From assembly GCF_002286815.1 (NCBI RefSeq), contig NZ_MUNM01000075.1, positions 1 to 64,000 on the forward strand: a stretch of 64,000 nt of DNA, in the 5' to 3' direction. Below are positions 61,841 to 64,000 of this stretch, piece after piece; the first letter of the stretch is position 1, and each line of letters starts with the position of its first letter. Below the pieces are notes generated by a model that searched no databases, was not told the DNA's origin, and saw only the letters and a program-made list of their open reading frames with translations. The position numbers were made by a program, and so were the translations under genes. This DNA is from Pseudomonas sp. PICF141 (lineage in GTDB: Bacteria > Pseudomonadota > Gammaproteobacteria > Pseudomonadales > Pseudomonadaceae).

Positions 61841-62290
61841 ATGAAGAACGTCCATTCATTCATGCTGTCCATTGCCGCCGTCGGCGTAATGATGTTTCCA
61901 GTCGTGCCTAGCGCCGCCAGTCTTGAACCGATCGACAGCACAGGCGTGCAAGTCCAGCAGCAACAGCAAAACGGGATTACTTACCTGTCCGGGGGGATTG
62001 GAGAGGATGAGGCTCGAGCCATTCAACAAACGCAGGGCTATAACCTGCACATGACCTTCGCTACCGGCGTGGAGAACAAATATGTTCCGGATGTGAATCT
62101 TGTCATTCAGAAAGACCCAGGGCAGCCCGTGTTGACCCTGAGCGAGGCCGGACCGCTTGTTTACGTCCAGCTGCCACCTGGCAAGTACACCGTCATCGCG
62201 ACACGCCATGGTGAAGAGCGGCGTGATACGGCAGAGGTAGGAAGTGGTGCTGCGCGCAATCTGGTCTTCCATTGGGGCAGTGAAAACTAG
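61841..62290 (+). CDS. exported carboxypeptidase-regulatory-like protein
   Basis: A 149-residue protein. Signal peptide MKNVHSFMLSIAAVGVMMFP ending SAA. The mature part VNLVIQKDPGQPVLTLSEAG, VYVQLPPGKYTVIATRHGEE looks like a small Ig/carboxypeptidase-regulatory-like beta fold. Likely periplasmic or outer-membrane-associated; no function known. Monocistronic, followed by a terminator. Confidence 0.78.
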   Translation: MKNVHSFMLSIAAVGVMMFPVVPSAASLEPIDSTGVQVQQQQQNGITYLSGGIGEDEARAIQQTQGYNLHMTFATGVENKYVPDVNLVIQKDPGQPVLTLSEAGPLVYVQLPPGKYTVIATRHGEERRDTAEVGSGAARNLVFHWGSEN

Positions 62291-62334
62291 CCGAAGAGAA
62301 CGACTTGCGCGATGCCTGAGTCAAATTGCAGGCA

Positions 62335-62367
62335 TAAAAAAACCCTGAATCTTGCGATTCAGGGTTT
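62335..62367. terminator. bidirectional terminator before tRNA-Phe
   Basis: AACCCTGAATC and GATTCAGGGTT form an 11-bp stem around TTGC with A- and T-rich flanks. It can end both the 61841 gene and tRNA-Phe. Confidence 0.9.
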
Positions 62368-62375
62368 TCGGTATT

Positions 62376-62451
62376 TGGTGCCCAGAGACGGAATCGAACC
62401 GCCGACACGGGGATTTTCAATCCCCTGCTCTACCGACTGAGCTATCTGGGC
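62376..62451 (-). tRNA. tRNA-Phe (anticodon GAA)
   Basis: The minus strand reads GCCCAGATAGCTCAGTCGGT..., with anticodon stem GGGGA-TTGAAAA-TCCCC giving GAA (Phe). Acceptor GCCCAGA/TCTGGGC pairs and CCA is encoded (TGG at 62376-62378). Length 76. Confidence 0.97.
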
Positions 62452-62554
62452 AACGGGGCGCATTAAACGGGTTTTTCAGGGGGGCGTCAAGCAAGTTTTC
62501 AAAAAAAATTTAATTATTACCGTCGCTTACGATCCGACCCCCGAGAAAGCGGGA

Positions 62555-62827
62555 TTATTCCGCCGGCGGAACGTAGCCTTCGGCCTTGGCGTATTCCTCG
62601 CCGGAAAAGAACTTGTCCATCTCGCCCTGCAGATATTTGCGGTCTTCGGCGTTCATCATGTTCAGGCGTTTTTCGTTGATGAGCAGGGTCTGGTGTTTCT
62701 GCCAGTCGGCCCAAGCCTTGGCCGAGACGTGGTCAAAAATGTCCTGACCTTTTGCGCCCGGAAATGGAGCGCGCTCCAGGGCTGGCAATTCTTCTTTGTA
62801 CTTGCGACACATGATGGTGCGGGTCAT
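62555..62827 (-). CDS. yggX: YggX Fe(II)-trafficking protein
   Basis: A 90-residue protein that protects iron-sulfur clusters from oxidation and is linked to MutY. TRTIMCRKYKEELPALERAP, GKDIF-type KGQDIFDHVSAKAWADWQKH and MNAEDRKYLQGEMDKFFSGE match the family. Its start overlaps the mutY stop by four bases (ATGA), so the two are coupled, as in E. coli. Confidence 0.95.
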   Translation of the reverse strand: MTRTIMCRKYKEELPALERAPFPGAKGQDIFDHVSAKAWADWQKHQTLLINEKRLNMMNAEDRKYLQGEMDKFFSGEEYAKAEGYVPPAE

Positions 62828-63891
62828 GACGACTCTCCTGCGTTCAATACGGCGGCCGCGCGTTCGAGCAAGGTTTTGACCGGGGCGGCAAGGCCCAGGC
62901 GCGGCGGGGTGGCGAGGTTATACCAGAGCCAGTCGGCCTCGGCCACGTGATGGCCGGTCTCCTGGACCTGAACCAGCCAGGGTTCGATGGATAACTGAAA
63001 GTGGCTGAAGGTGTGCACCAGGCTCGGCAGTGCCTGTTGGTGGCCCAGTTCAAGCGAATGCTGCGAAGCCAGATGTTGCAAGTCGTTGAGATCGTCGAGT
63101 TCCGGCAGGCTCCAGAGACCACCCCATAGGCCCGTGGAAGGGCGACGGTAAAGCAGAATCCCCCCTTCGCCATTGGCGAGCATCGGCATCAGCGTGCGCT
63201 TCTGCGGCACGGCTTTACGCGGCTTGGGGATCGGGTAGCGGGTTTCCAGGCCAAGCATGTGCGCCTCGCAGCCCTTTTCCAGCGGGCAGAGCAGACAACT
63301 CGGCTTGCTGCGGGTACAGAGCGTAGCGCCCAGATCCATCATCGCCTGGGTGTAGGCATTGACCCGATCATGTGGCGTAAAGCGCTCAGCATTGGCCCAC
63401 AGCTGTCTGGCAACCTTGGGCTCGCCCGGATAACCCTCTTGTGCGGTAAAGCGCGCCAGCACCCGTTTGACGTTGCCATCGAGGATCGGCGCCCGCAGGC
63501 CCATGCTCAGGCTGGCAATCGCGCCGGCGGTGGACAGGCCGATACCCGGCAGCCCGGTGAGCTTCTCCACATCACGGGGAAACTCGCCGCCATATTCGGC
63601 AACGACAATCTTCGCGGTCTTTTGCAGGTTGCGCGCACGGGTGTAGTAACCGAGACCGGTCCACAGGTGCAGCACTTCGTCTTCCGGCGCGGCGGCCAGG
63701 GCTTCGACCGTTGGCAACGAAGCCATGAAACGGTCGAAGTAGTTCAGCACAGTGCTGACCTGGGTCTGCTGCAACATGATTTCCGAGACCCACACACGGT
63801 AAGGGGTGATGCCCTGCTGCCATGGCAAGTCATGGCGGCCATGGCGGTCGTACCAATTCAGCACCGCCATTGAAAACTGCTCGGCTCTCAT
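62824..63891 (-). CDS. mutY: adenine DNA glycosylase MutY
   Basis: Removes adenine mispaired with 8-oxoguanine. The 355-residue product has SEIMLQQTQVSTVLNYFDRF (Glu37), HhH LPGIGLSTAGAIAS, DGNVKRVLARF with catalytic Asp, the [4Fe-4S] cluster CTRSKPSCLLCPLEKGC (spacing C-6-C-2-C-5-C), and a C-terminal Nudix-like 8-oxoG recognition domain. Its start overlaps the asmA stop by three bases (ATGA); yggX follows, so the three genes form one operon. Confidence 0.96.
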   Translation of the reverse strand: MRAEQFSMAVLNWYDRHGRHDLPWQQGITPYRVWVSEIMLQQTQVSTVLNYFDRFMASLPTVEALAAAPEDEVLHLWTGLGYYTRARNLQKTAKIVVAEYGGEFPRDVEKLTGLPGIGLSTAGAIASLSMGLRAPILDGNVKRVLARFTAQEGYPGEPKVARQLWANAERFTPHDRVNAYTQAMMDLGATLCTRSKPSCLLCPLEKGCEAHMLGLETRYPIPKPRKAVPQKRTLMPMLANGEGGILLYRRPSTGLWGGLWSLPELDDLNDLQHLASQHSLELGHQQALPSLVHTFSHFQLSIEPWLVQVQETGHHVAEADWLWYNLATPPRLGLAAPVKTLLERAAAVLNAGESS

Positions 63892-64000
63892 TGCTTGAAC
63901 AGTCCCTTGAGCGCGTTTTTCAGTTCCGGGCTGACTTTATCGCCAAGCTTCTCGTCGATTTTTTCACTGATCCGCTCGCCAGCCAGTTTGCTTGCGACTT
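63888..64000 (-). CDS. asmA: AsmA-family protein, C-terminal end (partial)
   Basis: The minus strand ends a reading frame ...SKLAGERISEKIDEKLGDKV, then SPELKNALKGLFKQ, stop overlapping the mutY start. The repeated KLGDK pattern and ending resemble the C-terminus of AsmA outer-membrane biogenesis proteins; the rest lies beyond the window. The order asmA-mutY-yggX fits the P. aeruginosa PA5146-PA5148 run. Confidence 0.7.
   Translation of the reverse strand, partial: VASKLAGERISEKIDEKLGDKVSPELKNALKGLFKQ

Overview
The window is chromosomal DNA of a fluorescens-group Pseudomonas. The evidence is about 60% GC, Pseudomonas-type proteins throughout, and the hairpin repeats typical of that group. As I remember the PAO1 map, the gene order follows the PA5203 to PA5146 stretch: gshA, thioesterase, tex, amgR/amgS-type ompR/envZ, rimK, hslR, hslO, pckA, an acyl-CoA dehydrogenase, the fdh pair, LysM protein, yrfG, nudE, cysQ, dctBD, rmlC, an arginine/histidine-type ABC operon, tRNA-Phe, yggX, mutY, asmA. 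Most of it is ordinary core genome. There is no insertion sequence, prophage or CRISPR array.

Layout. 1-12.2 kb: glutathione synthesis (gshA), tex with a hotdog thioesterase, the ompR/envZ two-component pair, the rimB-rimK ribosome-modification genes with a possible small coupled ORF, redox/heat-shock proteins hslR and hslO, and gluconeogenic pckA. 12.2-17.8 kb is the first accessory block: a YhfG-DUF1493 fusion, a ParE-type toxin-antitoxin pair, a lipase-like hydrolase flanked by two paralogous small proteins, a hypothetical exported protein, and a subtilase lipoprotein that lacks its catalytic aspartate. 18-30 kb is core metabolism and repair: a RecQ-type helicase, 3-hydroxyacyl-CoA dehydrogenase, thioesterase, glycine-zipper protein, molybdopterin oxidoreductase with fdhD, a LysR regulator, LysM/BON protein, yrfG, nudE and cysQ.

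30-41 kb: a thioesterase, the dctB/dctD dicarboxylate sensor system, rmlC, a DUF3916 protein, a 970-residue kinase/peptidase-like/aminotransferase fusion, and aguB-aguA for agmatine to putrescine. 41-47.4 kb: a TonB siderophore receptor, a DsbA-family protein, and a likely amino-acid hydroxylation and export cluster (2-oxoglutarate dioxygenase, acetyltransferase, AzlC, AzlD) facing a LysR gene. 47.4-51.5 kb: a 640-bp gap holding a good candidate small RNA, then a tautomerase, an atypical short-chain dehydrogenase, a lipoprotein, and a divergent TetR/flavoprotein pair whose C-ending codons look imported.

51.6-64 kb: tRNA-Thr, an FkbM methyltransferase, a second methyltransferase attached to a basic-amino-acid ABC transporter operon, a GabP-type permease, two tandem related small proteins, a DUF1016 (YhcG) nuclease beside the surviving tail of an alpha/beta hydrolase gene, tRNA-Phe, and the asmA-mutY-yggX run cut by the window end.

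The items most worth follow-up are the candidate small RNA at 47645-47806, the hydrolase with flanking paralogs at 13753-15901, the dioxygenase/AzlCD cluster, the subtilase with Gly in place of Asp, the YhfG-DUF1493 fusion, and the YhcG/hydrolase-remnant junction.
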